Assembly (NCBI GenBank): GCA_001695595.3
Contig: MBPM02000256.1
Coordinates: forward strand, 1-45,948
Origin: Plasmopara viticola
Taxonomy: Eukaryota > Oomycota > Peronosporomycetes > Peronosporales > Peronosporaceae
Direction of reading: 5' to 3'
DNA: 45,948 bases
The notes below the pieces were generated by a model. That model was not told the origin of the DNA. It did not search any database and saw nothing but the letters and a program-made list of their open reading frames with translations. This document shows positions 34,671 through 45,505 of the stretch, one piece after another. The stretch's first letter is position 1, and every line of letters begins with the position of its first letter. The translations under genes and the position numbers were made by a program.

Positions 34671-34930
34671 CAGATGCCAAAGAGCCCCAACGAAGTGTAT
34701 AATCATTCTGTTTGAGCACTGAGACGTTGTACGGCCACGGATACGTCCTTTCTATCGCTCTAGACATGCACGGATGCAATAGAGCCACATCGATTTGTAT
34801 AGTCATTCTTTTGAAGCGCTTAGACGTTGTACGGCCACAGATACGTCCTTTCTATCGCTCTAGACATGCCTAGATGTAATAGAGCCCCAACGAAGGGTTT
34901 TATCATTCTGATGGAGCGCTGAGACACTGT
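34671..34930 (+). repeat. 260-bp block duplicated at 37,561-37,820
   Basis: GATGCCAAAGAGCCCC, CTGTTTGAGCACTGAG, CACATCGATTTGTATAG and GGGTTTTATCATTCTGATGG occur in the same order 2,890 bp apart with few differences (GAAGGG against GATGGG, and CGCTTAGACG against CGCTAAGACG). Confidence 0.87.
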
Positions 34931-35510
34931 ACGGCCACAGATACGTCCTTTCTATCGCTCTAGACATGCACATATGCAATAGAGCCCCAACGAAGTGTAT
35001 AATCATTCTGTTAGAGTACTGAGACGTTGTACGGCCACAAATACGTTCTTTCTATCGCTCTAGACATGCACAGATGCAATGCAGCCCGAACGAAGTATAT
35101 AATAATTCGGTTGGAGCGCTGAGACGCTGTACGGGCACGGATACGTCCTTTCTATCGCTCTAAACATGCACAGATGCAATCGAGCCCCAACGAAGTGTGT
35201 AATGAATCTGTTGGAGCGCTAAGACATTGTACGGCCACGGATACGTCTTTTTTATCGCTCTAAACTTGGATAGATCCAATGCAGCCACAACGAATTGTAT
35301 TATCGTTCTGTTGGAGCGCGGAGACGCTGTTCGGCCACAGGTACGTCTTTTCTATCGCTCCAGACATGCACAGACGCAATAGAGCCAGAACGAAGTGTAT
35401 AATAATCCTTTTGAAGCGCTGAGACGTTGTACGGCCACAGATACGTCCTTTCTATCGCTCTAGACATGCACATATGCAATGCAGCCATAACGAATCATTT
35501 TGTTGGAGCG
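34740..35510 (+). repeat. Block related to 13,950-14,680 (about 20.8 kb apart)
   Basis: The fuller copy of the block above. Its first 260 bp also match 37,630-37,820. The two related blocks bracket the whole middle domain. Confidence 0.84.
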
Positions 35511-37560
35511 CTGAGACGCTGTACGGTCACAGATACGTCCTTTCTATCGCTCTAGACATGCACAGATGCAAAAGAGCCACAACAAAGTGTATAATAATTC
35601 TGTTGAAGCATTGAGACGCTGTACGGCCACAGATACGTCCTTTCTATCGCTCTAGACATGCACAGATGCAGTGCAGCCCCAACGAAGTGTATAATAAGTC
35701 TGTTGGAGTGCTGAGACGCTGTACGGCCACAGATACGTCCTTTCTATCGCTCTAGACATGCACAGATGCAATGCAGCCACAACGAATTGTATAATCATTC
35801 TGTTAAGCGCTGAGATGCTCTACGGCCTCAGATACGTCCTTTCTATCGCTCTAGACATGCACAGATGCAAAAAAGCCCCAACGAAGTCTATAATCATTCT
35901 GTTGAAGCGCTGAGACACTGTACGGTCACGAATACGGCCTTTCTATCGCTCTTGATATGCCCAGATGCAATAGAGCCCCAACGAATTCTATAATCATTCT
36001 GGTGGAGCGCGGAGACGCTGTACGGCCACAGATACGTCCTTTTTATCGCTCTAGACATGCACAGGTGCAATAGAGCCCCAACGAATTGTATAATCATTCT
36101 ATTGGAGCGCTGAGACGCTGTACGGCCACGGATCCGTTCTTTCTTTTGCTCTAGACATGCACAGATGCAATGCAGTTACAACGAATTGTATAATCATTCT
36201 GTTGGAGCGCTGAGACGCTGTACGGCCACAGGTACGTCCTTTCTATCTCTCTAGACATGCACAGATGAACAAGTAACCCAACGAAGTGTATTATCATTCT
36301 GTTGGAGCATCGAGACGTTGTACAGCCAAAGATACGTCCTTTCGATCGCTCTAGACATGCACAGATGTAATAGAGCTCCAACGAAGTGTATGATCATTCT
36401 GTGGGAGCACTGCGACGTTGTACGGCCACAGATACGTCCTTTCTATCGCTCTAGACATGCACAGATGTAATAGAGCCCCAACGAAGTGTATAATGATTCT
36501 GTTAGAGCTCTGAGAGGTTGTACGGCCACAGATACGTCATTTCTATCGCTCTGGACATGCATAGATGCAATAGAGTTCCAACGAAGTGTATGATCATTCT
36601 GTGGGAGCACTGAGACGTCGTACGGCCTCAGACACGTCCTTTCTATCGTCTAGACATGCACAGATGCAATAGAGCCCCAACGAAGTGTAATATCATTCAG
36701 TTGGAGCGCTGAGACGCTGTACAGCCACGGATACGTCCTTTCTATTGCTCTAGACATGCACAGATGCAATGCAGCCCGAACGAAGTGTATTCTCATTCTG
36801 TTAGAGCGCTGAGACGCTGTACGGCCACGGATACGTCCTTTCTATCGCTCTAAACATGCACAGACACAATTGAGCACCAACAAAGTGTATAATCATAATG
36901 TTGGAGCGCTGAGACGCTGTACGGCCACAGATAGGTCCTTTCTATCGCTCTAGACATGCACAGATGCAATAGAGCCCCGACGAAGTGTATAATCATTCTG
37001 TTGGAGCGCTGAGACACCGATCAGCCAAATGTACGTCCTTTCTATCGTCTAGACATGCACAGATGCAATGCAGCCTCAACGAATTGTATGATAATTTTGT
37101 TGGAGCGCTGAGACGCTGTACGGCCACAGATACGTTCTTTTTTTTCGCTCTAAACATGCACATATGCAATAGAGGCCCAACAAAGTGTATAATCATTATG
37201 TTGGAGCGCTAAGACTTTGTCCGGCCAAAAATACGTCCTTTCTATCGCTCTAGACAAGCACAGATCCAATGAAGCCAAATTGAATTGTATAATCATTCTG
37301 TTGGAGCGCTGAGACGCCGTACGGCCACAGGTACGTCCTTTCTATCGCTCTAGACATGCACAGATGCAAAAGAGCCCCAACGAAGTGGATAATCATTCTG
37401 TCGGAGCACTGAGACGTTGTACAAGCACAGATACGTCCTTTCTATCGCTCTAAACATGCACAGATGCAAAAAAGCCCCAACGAAGTGAATATTAATTCTG
37501 TTGAATCGCTGAGGCCCTGTACGGCCACGGATACGTCCTTTCTGTCGTTCTAGACATGCA

Positions 37561-37820
37561 CAGATGCCAAAGAGCCCCAACGAAGTGTATAATCATTCTG
37601 TTTGAGCACTGAGACGTTGTACGGCCACGGATACGTCCTTTCTATCGCTCTAGACATGCACGGATGCAATAGAGCCACATCGATTTGTATAGTCATTCTT
37701 TTGAAGCGCTAAGACGTTGTACAGCCACAGATACGTCCTTTCTATTGCTCTAGACATGCCTAGATGTAATAGAGCTCCAACGATGGGTTTTATCATTCTG
37801 ATGGAGCGCTGAGACGCTGT
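37561..37820 (+). repeat. 260-bp block, partner of 34,671-34,930
   Basis: Right partner of the block above. With 13,950-14,160 it makes three copies of the CACATCGATTTG / GGGTTTTATC pair across the window. Confidence 0.87.
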
Positions 37821-37994
37821 ACGGCCTCAGATACGTCCTTTCTATCGCTCTAGACATGCACAGATTCAAAAGAGCCCCAACGAAGTGGATAATCATTCTG
37901 TTGGAGCACTGAGACGTTGTACAAGCACAGATACGTCCTTTCTATCGCTCTAAACATGCACAGATACAATAGAGCCCCAACGAAGTGTATAATC

Positions 37995-38791
37995 ATTATG
38001 TTGGAGCGCTAAGACGCTGTACGGCCACGGATACGTCCTTCTTTCGCTCTAGACATCCACAGATAAAATGCAGCCACAACGAATTGTATAATCATTCAGT
38101 TGGAGCGCTGAGACGCTGTACAACCACAGGTACGTCCTTTCTATCGCTCTAGACATGCACAGATGCAAAAGAGCCCCAACGAAGTGGATAACCATTCTGT
38201 TGGAGCACTAAGACGTTGTACAAGCACAGATACGTCCTTTCTATCGCTCCAAACATGTACAGATGCAATAGAGCCCCAACGAAGTGTACAGTTATTCTGT
38301 TGGAGCGCTGAGACGTTGTACAGCCACAGATACGTCCTTGATATCGCTCTAGACATGCACAGATGCAACGCAGCCACAACGAAGTGTATTATCATTCTAT
38401 TGAAGTGCTGAGACGTTGTACGGCCATAGATACGTCCTTTCTGTCGCTCTAAACAAGCACAGATGAACAAGTAACCCAACGAAGTATATAATCATTATGT
38501 TGGAGCGCTGAGACGCTCTACGGCCAAAGATACGTCCTTTCTATCGCTCTAGACATGCACAGATAAAATGCAGCCACAACGAATTGTATAATCATTCAGT
38601 TGGAGCGCTGAGACGCTGTACGGCCACAGGTACGTCCTTTCTATCGCTCTAGACATGCACAGATGCAAAAGAGCCCAAGGAAGTGGATAATCATTCTGTT
38701 GGAGCACTGAGACGTTGTACAAGCAAGATACGTCCTTTCTATCGCTCCAAACATGCACAGATGCAATAGAGCCCCACCGAAGTGTATAATC
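37995..38791 (+). repeat. 800-bp higher-order repeat, copy 1
   Basis: An eight-monomer unit from ATTATGTTGGAGCGCTAAG to CCCACCGAAGTG. Markers include CGTCCTTCTTTCGC, CATCCACAGATAAAATG, ATTCAGTTGG, CTGTACAACCACAGG, ACAAGCACAG, CCTTGATATCGC, GATGAACAAGTAACCC and GACGCTCTACGG. Inside the unit the GATAAAATG / ATTCAGTTGG / ACAAGCA series occurs twice, about 510 bp apart. Confidence 0.95.
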
Positions 38792-39590
38792 ATTATGTTG
38801 GAGCGCTAAGACGCTGTACGGCCACGGATACGTCCTTCTTTCGCTCTAGACATCCACAGATAAAATGCAGCCACAACGAATTGTATAATCATTCAGTTGG
38901 AGCGCTGAGACGCTGTACAACCACAGGTACGTCCTTTCTATCGCTCTAGACATGCAAAGATGCAAAAGAGCCCCAACGAAGTGGATAACCATTCTGTTGG
39001 AGCACTAAGACGTTGTACAAGCACAGATACGTCCTTTCTATCGCTCCAAACATGTACAGATGCAATAGAGCCCCAACGAAGTGTACAGTTATTCTGTTGG
39101 AGCGCTGAGACGTTGTACAGCCACAGATACGTCCTTGATATCGCTCTAGACATGCACAGATGCAACGCAGCCACAACGAAGTGTATTATCATTCTATTGA
39201 AGTGCTGAGACGTTGTACGGCCATAGATACGTCCTTTCTGTCGCTCTAAACAAGCACAGATGAACAAGTAACCCAACGAAGTATATAATCATTATGTTGG
39301 AGCGCTGAGACGCTCTACGGCCAAAGATACGTCCTTTCTATCGCTCTAGACATGCACAGATAAAATGCAGCCACAACGAATTGTATAATCATTCAGTTGG
39401 AGCGCTGAGACGCTGTACGGCCACAGGTACGTCCTTTCTATCGCTCTAGACATGCACAGATGCAAAAGAGCCCCAAGGAAGTGGATAATCATTCTGTTGG
39501 AGCACTGAGACGTTGTACAAGCACAGATACGTCCTTTCTATCGCTCCAAACATGCACAGATGCAATAGAGCCCCACCGAAGTGTATAATC
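38792..39590 (+). repeat. 800-bp higher-order repeat, copy 2
   Basis: Almost identical to copy 1: offset 797 bp for most of its length, then about 800 bp after copy 1 loses one C (GAGCCCAAGG) and then CA (ACAAGCAAGATACG). The only substitution I noticed in most of the unit is GCAAAGATGC for GCACAGATGC near 38,955. It is among the youngest duplications in the window. Confidence 0.95.
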
Positions 39591-40070
39591 ATTGTGTTGG
39601 AGCGCTGAGGCATTGTACAGCCACATATACGTCCTTTCTATCGCTCTAGACATGCACAGATGCAATGTAGCCCGAATGAAGTGTATAATCATTCTGTTGG
39701 AGCACTGAGACGTGGTACGACCACAAATTCGTCTTTACTATCGCTCTAGACATGCACAGATGCAATAGAGCCCCAACGAAGTGTATTATAATTCTGGGGG
39801 AGCATTGAGACGCTGTACGGCCACAGGTACGTCCTTTCTATCGCTCTAAACATGCACAGATGCAATAGAGCACCAACGAAGTGTATTATCATTCTGTTAG
39901 AGGGCTAAGACATTGTACGGCCATAGATATGTCCTTTCTATCGCTCTAGACTTGCACAGATGCAATGCAGCCCGAACGAAGTGTATAATAATTCTGTTGG
40001 AGCACTGAAACGTGGTACGACCACAGATTTGTCTCTACTATCGCTCTCGACATGCTCAGTTGCAATAGAG

Positions 40071-40503
40071 CCCCAACGAAGTGTATAAATATTGCGTTGG
40101 AGCGCTGAGACGCTGTACGGCCACAGATGCGTCCTTTCTATCGCTCTAGACATGCACAGATGCAAAAGAGCCCCAACAAAGTGTATAATCAATCTGTTGG
40201 AGCGCCGAGACGTTGTACAGCCACAGATACAACCTTCCTATCGCTCTAGACTTGCACAGATGCCATAGAGCCCCAACGAAGTGTATAATCACAATGTTGG
40301 AGCGCTAAGACGCTGTACGGCCACGGATACGTCCTTCTATCGCTCAAAACATGCACAGATGCAATAGAGCCACAACGAAGTGTATAATAATTCTTTTTAA
40401 GCGCTGAGACGTTGTACGGCCACAGATACGTCCTTTCTATCGCTCAAGACATGCACATATGTAGTGCAGCCACAACGAATCATTTTGTTGGAGCGCTGAG
40501 ACG
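40071..40503 (+). repeat. Inverted repeat, left arm (partner 44,556-44,993)
   Basis: Read against the reverse complement of 44,556-44,993, this stretch of about 4.3 monomers differs by only about six small changes. Most are 1-2 bp insertions in the right arm; two are substitutions. Private variants are shared, including AAATATTGCG, CACAGATGCGTCC, TACAACCTTCC, GACTTGCACAGATGCCATAG, ATCACAATG, CCTTCTATCGCTCAAAAC and CGAATCATTTTG. Unrelated monomers in the array differ at many more sites, so this is a true inverted duplication and not simply two pieces of the same satellite. Similarity falls back to the ordinary family level just outside both ends. Confidence 0.9.
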
Positions 40504-41490
40504 CTGTACGGTCACAGATACGTCCTTTCTATCGCTCTAGACATGCACCGATGCAATAGAGCCACAACGATTTGAATAATCAATCTGTTGGAGCGCCGAG
40601 ACGTTGTACGGCCACACGTACGTCCTTTCTATCACTTTAGACATGCACAGATGCAATAGAGCCAGAACGAAGTGTATTATAATTCTGTTGGAGCACTGAA
40701 ACGTGGTACGACCACAGATTCGTCTCTACTATCGCTCAGACATGCACAGATGCAATAGAGCCCCAACGAAGTGTATAAACCTTATGTTGGAGCGCTGAGA
40801 CGCTGTTCGGCCACAGGTACGTCGTTTCTATCGCTCTAGACATGCACAGATGCAATAGACCCCAAACGAAGTGTATAATCATTCTGTTGGAGAGATGAGA
40901 CGTTTTACGGCCAAAGATACGTCCTTTCTATCGCTCTAGACATGCACAGATGCAATGCAGCCCGAACGAAGTGTATTCTCATTCTGTTAGAGCGCTGAGA
41001 CGCTGTACGGCCACGGATACGTCCTTTCTATCGCTCTAAACATGCACAGACGCAATAGAGCACCAACGAAGTGTATAATCATTCTGTTGGAGCACTGAAA
41101 CGTGGTACGACCACAGATTTGTCTCTACTATCGTTCTAGACATGCAGAGATGCAATAGAGCCCCAACGAAGTGTATAAACATTATGTTGGAGCGCTGAGA
41201 CGCTGTACGGCCACAGATACGTCCTTTCTATCGCTTTATACATGCAGAGATGCAATAGAGCCCCGACGAAGTGTATAATCATTCTGTTGGAGCACTGAGA
41301 CGTTGTACGGCCAAAGATACGTCCTTTCTATCGCTCTAGACATGTACAGATAAAATGCAGCCACAACGAATTGCATAATCATTCTGTTGGAGCGCTGAGA
41401 CGCTGTACGGCCACGAATACGTCCTTACTATCGCTCTAGACATGCACAGATGCAAAAGAGCCCCAACGAAGTGTATAATCATTCTGTTGG

Positions 41491-41790
41491 TGCACTGAGA
41501 CGCTGTACAGCCACAGATATGTCCTTTCTATCGCTCTAGACATGCACAGATGCAATGAACCCCCAACAAAGTGTATAACAATTCTGTTGGAGCGCTGAGA
41601 CGCTGTACGGCCATGGATACGTCCTTTCTATCGCTCAAAACATGCACATATGCAATAGAGCCCCAACGAAGTGTATAATCATTTTGTTGGAGCAGTGAGA
41701 CGTTGTACGGCCAAAGATACGTCGTTTTTAGTGCTCTAGACATTCTCAGATGCAATAGAGCACCAACGAAGTGTAAAATCATGATGTTGG
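41491..41790 (+). repeat. 300-bp higher-order repeat, copy 1
   Basis: A three-monomer unit beginning at TGCACTGAGACGCTGTACAG, with CAACAAAGTGTATAACAATTC, CCATGGATACG, CAGTGAGACG and AGTGCTCTAGACATTCTCAG. The series restarts exactly 300 bp later. Confidence 0.92.
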
Positions 41791-42066
41791 TGCACTGAGA
41801 CGCTGTACAGCCTCATATACGTCCTTTCTATCGCTTGAGACATGCACAGATGCAATGAAGCCCCAACAAAGTGTATAACAATTCTGTTAGATCGCTGAGA
41901 CGCTGTACGACCATGGATACGTCCTTTCTATTGCTCCAAACATGCACATATGCAATAGAGCCCCAACGAAGTGTATAATCATATTGTTGGAGCAGTGAGA
42001 CGTTGTACGGCCAAAGATACGTCAGTGCTCTAGACATTCTCAGATGGAATAGAGCCCCAACGAAGT
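41791..42066 (+). repeat. 300-bp higher-order repeat, copy 2
   Basis: The second copy, about 10 bp shorter because TACGTCAGTGCTC replaces the fuller TACGTCGTTTTTAGTGCTC. It is the last higher-order unit before the orientation switch, about 490 bp away. Confidence 0.9.
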
Positions 42067-42534
42067 GTATTATCATTCTATTGGAGCGCTGTAACGCTGT
42101 GCGGCCACGGATACGTCCTTCCTATCGCTCTAAACATGCAAATATGCAAAAGAGGCACAACGAAGTGTATAATCATTATGTTGGAGCGCTGAGACACTGT
42201 GCGGCCACAAATACGTTCTTTCTATCGCATTAAACATGCACAGATGGAATAGAGCCCCAACGAAGTGTATTATCATTCTGTTGGAGCGCTGAGACCTTGT
42301 GTCGCCATGGATTCGTTCTATCTATCGCTCTTGACATGCACAGATGAAATAGAGCCCCAACGAATTTTATAATCATTATGTTGCAGCACTGATACGTTGT
42401 ACGGCCATAGATACGTCTTTTCTATCGCTCTAAACATGCACAGATGCAATAGAGCCCCAACGAAGTGTATAATCTTCTGTTGGAGCACTGAGACGTTGTA
42501 CGGCCAAAGATACGTCTTTTCTATCGCTCTAGAC

Positions 42535-42575
42535 ATGAACAAATGCAATGGAGTACAACGTCTCAGCGCTCCAAC
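42535..42575. other. Orientation-switch junction within a satellite monomer
   Basis: The forward monomer is followed normally as far as AAATGCAATGGAG (ending at 42,553, consensus about position 67). The next bases, TACAACGTCTCAG, are the reverse complement of consensus positions about 1-13. One G can be assigned to either side. The join therefore connects two different phases of the monomer in opposite orientation, with at most 1 bp of microhomology and no inserted foreign sequence. It is not a perfect hairpin centre: the two sides directly at the join are not complementary to each other. Confidence 0.95.
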
Positions 42576-42660
42576 AGAATGATTATAAAATTCGTTGGGG
42601 CTCTATTGCATCTGTGCATGTCTAGAGCGATTAAAACGACGAACCTGTGGTCGTACAGCG

Positions 42661-43110
42661 TCTCAGCGCTTCAACAGAATTATTATACACTTCGTTGGAG
42701 CTCTATTGCATCTGTGCATGTCTAGAGCGATAGAAAGGACGTATTTGTGGCTGTACAGCGTCTCGGTGCTCCAACAGAATGATTATACAATATTTTGTGG
42801 CTGCATTGCATCTGTGCCTGTCTAGAGCGATAGAAAGGACGTATCTGTGGCCGTACAACGTCTCAGCGCTCCAACAGAATGATTATACAATTCGTTGTGG
42901 CTGCATTGCATCTGTGCATGTCTAGAGCGATTGAAAGGACGTACCTGTGGTTCTACAACGTCTCAGCGCTCCAACAGAATGATTATACACTCCGTTGGGG
43001 CTCTTTTGCATCTGTGCATGTCTAGAGCGATAGAAAGGACGTGTCTGTGGCCATACAGTGTCTCAGCGCTATAACAGAATCATAATTCACTTCGTTGGGG
43101 CTCTATTGCA
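42661..43110 (-). repeat. 450-bp block in the inverted arm, copy 1
   Basis: The order of monomers with CTCGGTGCTCC, CAATATTTTGTGG, GCGATTGAAAGGACG, GTGGTTCTACAACG, ACACTCCGTTGG, TACAGTGTCTCAGCG and CTATAACAGAATC reappears 2,396 bp downstream (CTCGGTGCT is at 42,762 and 45,158). Confidence 0.9.
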
Positions 43111-44555
43111 TCTGTGCATGTCTAGAGCGATAGAAACGACGTATCTGTGGCCGTACAGCGTCTCAGTGCTACCACAGAATGATCATACACTTCGTTGGGG
43201 ATCTATTGCCTCCGTGACTGTCTAGAGCGATAGAAAGGACGTACCTGTGGCTGTACAGCGTCTCAGCGCTCCAAAATTATGATTATACACTTCGTTGGGG
43301 CTCTATTGCATCTGTGCATATCTAGAGCGATAAAAAGGACGTATCTGTGGTTCTACAACGTCTCAGCGCTCCAACAGAATTATAATACACTTCGTTGGGG
43401 ATCTGTTGCCTCCGTGCATGTCTAGAACGATAGAAAGGACGTATCCGTGGCCGTCAGCGTCTTAGCGCTCCACCAGAATTGTTATACACTTCGTTGGGGC
43501 TCTTTTGCATATGTGCATGTCTTGAGCGATAGAAAGGACGTATCCATGGCCGCAAAACGTCTCAGCGCTACATCAGAATGATTATACACTTCGTTGGGGC
43601 TCTATTTCCTCTGTGCATGTCTAGAGCGATAGAAAGGAAGTATCCGTGGTAGTACAGCGTCTCAGCGCTTCAACAGGATGATTATCCACTTCGTTGGGGC
43701 TCTATTGCATCTGTGCATGTTCAGAGCGATAACAAGGACGTATCTGTGGCCGTACAGCGTCTCAGCGTTCCAACAAATTGAATATAAAATTTGTTGTGGC
43801 TGCATTGTATCTGTGCATGTCTTAAGCAATAGAAAGGACGTATCTTTGGCCGTACAATGTCTTAGCGCTCCAAAAGAATGAATGTACACTTCGTTGGGGC
43901 TCTATTGTATCTGGGCATGTCTAGAGCGATAGAAAGGACGTACCTGTGGCCGTACAGCGTCTCAGCGCTCCAACAGAATAAGTATACACTTCGTTGGTGC
44001 TCTATTGCATCTGTGCATGTCTAGAGTGATAGAAAAGCCGTATCCGTGGCCGTATAGCGTCTCAGCGCTCCAACAGAATGATTATAAAATTCGTTAAGGC
44101 CTTATTGCATCTGTGCATGTCTAGAGCGATAGAAAGAACGTATCTGTGGCCGTACAACGTCTCAGCGCTCCAACATAATGATTATACACTTCGTGGGGGC
44201 TCTATCGCATATGTGCATGTCTAGAGCGATAGAAAGTCGTATCTTTGGTCGCAAAACGTCTCAGCGCTCCAACAGAATGTTACACACTTTGTAGTGGCTC
44301 TATTGCATCTGCGCATGTCTAGAGCGATAGAAAGGACGTAATCGTTGCCGAACAGCGTCTCAGCGCTCCAACAGAATGATTATACAATTCGTTGTGGCTG
44401 CATTGCATCTATGCATGTTCAGAGCGATAGAAAGGACGTATACGTGGCCGTACAATGTCTTAGCGCTCCAACATAGCGATTATTCACTTCGTTGGGGCTC
44501 TATTGCATCTGGTCTTGTTTAGAGCGATAGAAAGGACGTATCTATGGCCGTACAA

Positions 44556-44993
44556 CGTCTCAGCGCTCCAACAAAATGATTCGTTGTGGCTGCACTGCAT
44601 ATGTGCATGTCTTGAGCGATAGAAAGGACGTATCTGTGGCCGTACAACGTCTCAGCGCTTCAAAAGAATTATTATACACTTCGTTGTGGCTCTATTGCAT
44701 CTGTGCATGTTTTGAGCGATAGAAGGACGTATCCGTGGCCGTACAGCGTCTTAGCGCTCCAACATTGTGATTATACACTTCGTTGGGGCTCTATGGCATC
44801 TGTGCAAGTCTAGAGGCGATAGGAAGGTTGTAATTCTGTGGCTGTACAACGTCTCGGAAGCTCCAAACAGATTGATTATACACTTTGTTGGGGCTCTTTT
44901 GCATCTGTGCATGTCTAGAGCGATAGAAAGGACGCATCTGTGGCCGTACAGCGTCTCAGCGCTCCAACGCAATATTTATACACTTCGTTGGGG
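44556..44993 (-). repeat. Inverted repeat, right arm (partner 40,071-40,503)
   Basis: This is the right-hand partner of the inverted repeat, with about 4,052 bp between the arms. Compared with the left arm it carries extra bases near 44,790-44,870 (an extra T in CTGTTTGG, GCTTCC in place of GCGCC, GAATTAC in place of GATAC, CGCCTC in place of CGCTC, all read on the minus strand). It also has TTTTGA where the left arm has TTTTTA, and GCAGTG where the left arm has GTAGTG. The midpoint of the two arms is near 42,531, close to the orientation switch at 42,553. Confidence 0.9.
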
Positions 44994-45054
44994 CTGTATT
45001 GCATCTGTGCATGTGTAGAGCGACAGAAAGGACGTATATGTGGGCGTACAGCGT

Positions 45055-45505
45055 CTCAGCGCTTCAACAGAATGATTATCCACTTCATTGGGTCTCTATT
45101 GCATCTGTGCATGTCTAGAGTGATAGAAAGAAGCGTTATTTGTGGCTTGTACAGCGTCTCGGTGCTCCAACAGAATGATTATACAATATTTTGTGGCTGC
45201 ATTGCATCTGTGCATGTCTAGAGCGATAGAAAGGACGTATCTGTGGCCGTACAACGTCTCAGCGCTCCAACAGAATGATTATACAATTCGTTGTGGCTGT
45301 ATTGCATCTGTGCATGTCTAGAGCGATTGAAAGGACGTACCTGTGGTTCTACAACGTCTCAGCGCTCCAACAGAATGATTATACACTCCGTTGGGGCTCT
45401 TTTGCATCTGTGCATGTCTAGAGCGATAGAAAGGACGTATCTGTGGCCGTACAGTGTCTCAGCGCTATAACAGAATCATAATTCACTTTGTTGGGGCTCT
45501 ATTGC
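45055..45505 (-). repeat. 450-bp block in the inverted arm, copy 2
   Basis: Partner of the block above with few changes, such as GGCTGTATTGC for GGCTGCATTGC and CACTTTGTTGG for CACTTCGTTGG. It shows that the inverted arm has its own higher-order period of about 24 monomers. Confidence 0.9.

Larger units (their letters stand above)
1..42553 (+). repeat. 100-bp satellite array, forward orientation (about 425 monomers)
   Basis: A continuous head-to-tail array of a monomer of about 100 bp. In the cleaner parts each landmark (CTGAGACG, TGTACGG, GATACGTCC, TCTAGACATGC, AACGAAGTG, TTGGAGC) returns every 100 bases, so matching words line up in the same column of the numbered sequence for kilobases, for example 5,201-6,200 and 7,561-8,940. 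No non-satellite insertion was found. Monomers differ from one another at several to about 20 positions, while higher-order copies are far closer, as expected for an array that evolves by unequal exchange or amplification of multimer blocks. The plus sign is only a convention for the orientation in which GCTGAGACG starts the monomer. The family name and host are not recognised. Confidence 0.98.
31926..42553 (+). repeat. Right satellite domain (consensus-like and GCAGCC monomers)
   Basis: After the last 400-bp middle-type block, monomers return to forms close to the overall consensus. A GCAGCCACAACGAATTG type is common, alternating with GAGCCCCAACGAAG. Local features include the rare variant GATGAACAAGTAACCC (36,265, 38,462, 39,259), an 800-bp duplication and a 300-bp duplication. 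Higher-order structure is weaker than in the middle domain. No gene was seen. Confidence 0.7.

Noticed and set aside
38141..39276. Two almost identical 112-codon frames that might be a duplicated gene pair
   Set aside because: They lie in the two copies of the 800-bp satellite duplication and are identical only because the DNA was recently copied.
42100..43000. A long perfect palindrome immediately at the strand switch
   Set aside because: Comparing the flanks by eye gave only family-level similarity. A shared CGAATTTTATAATCATT segment near 42,360 and 42,580 also occurs near 44,085 and is not enough.
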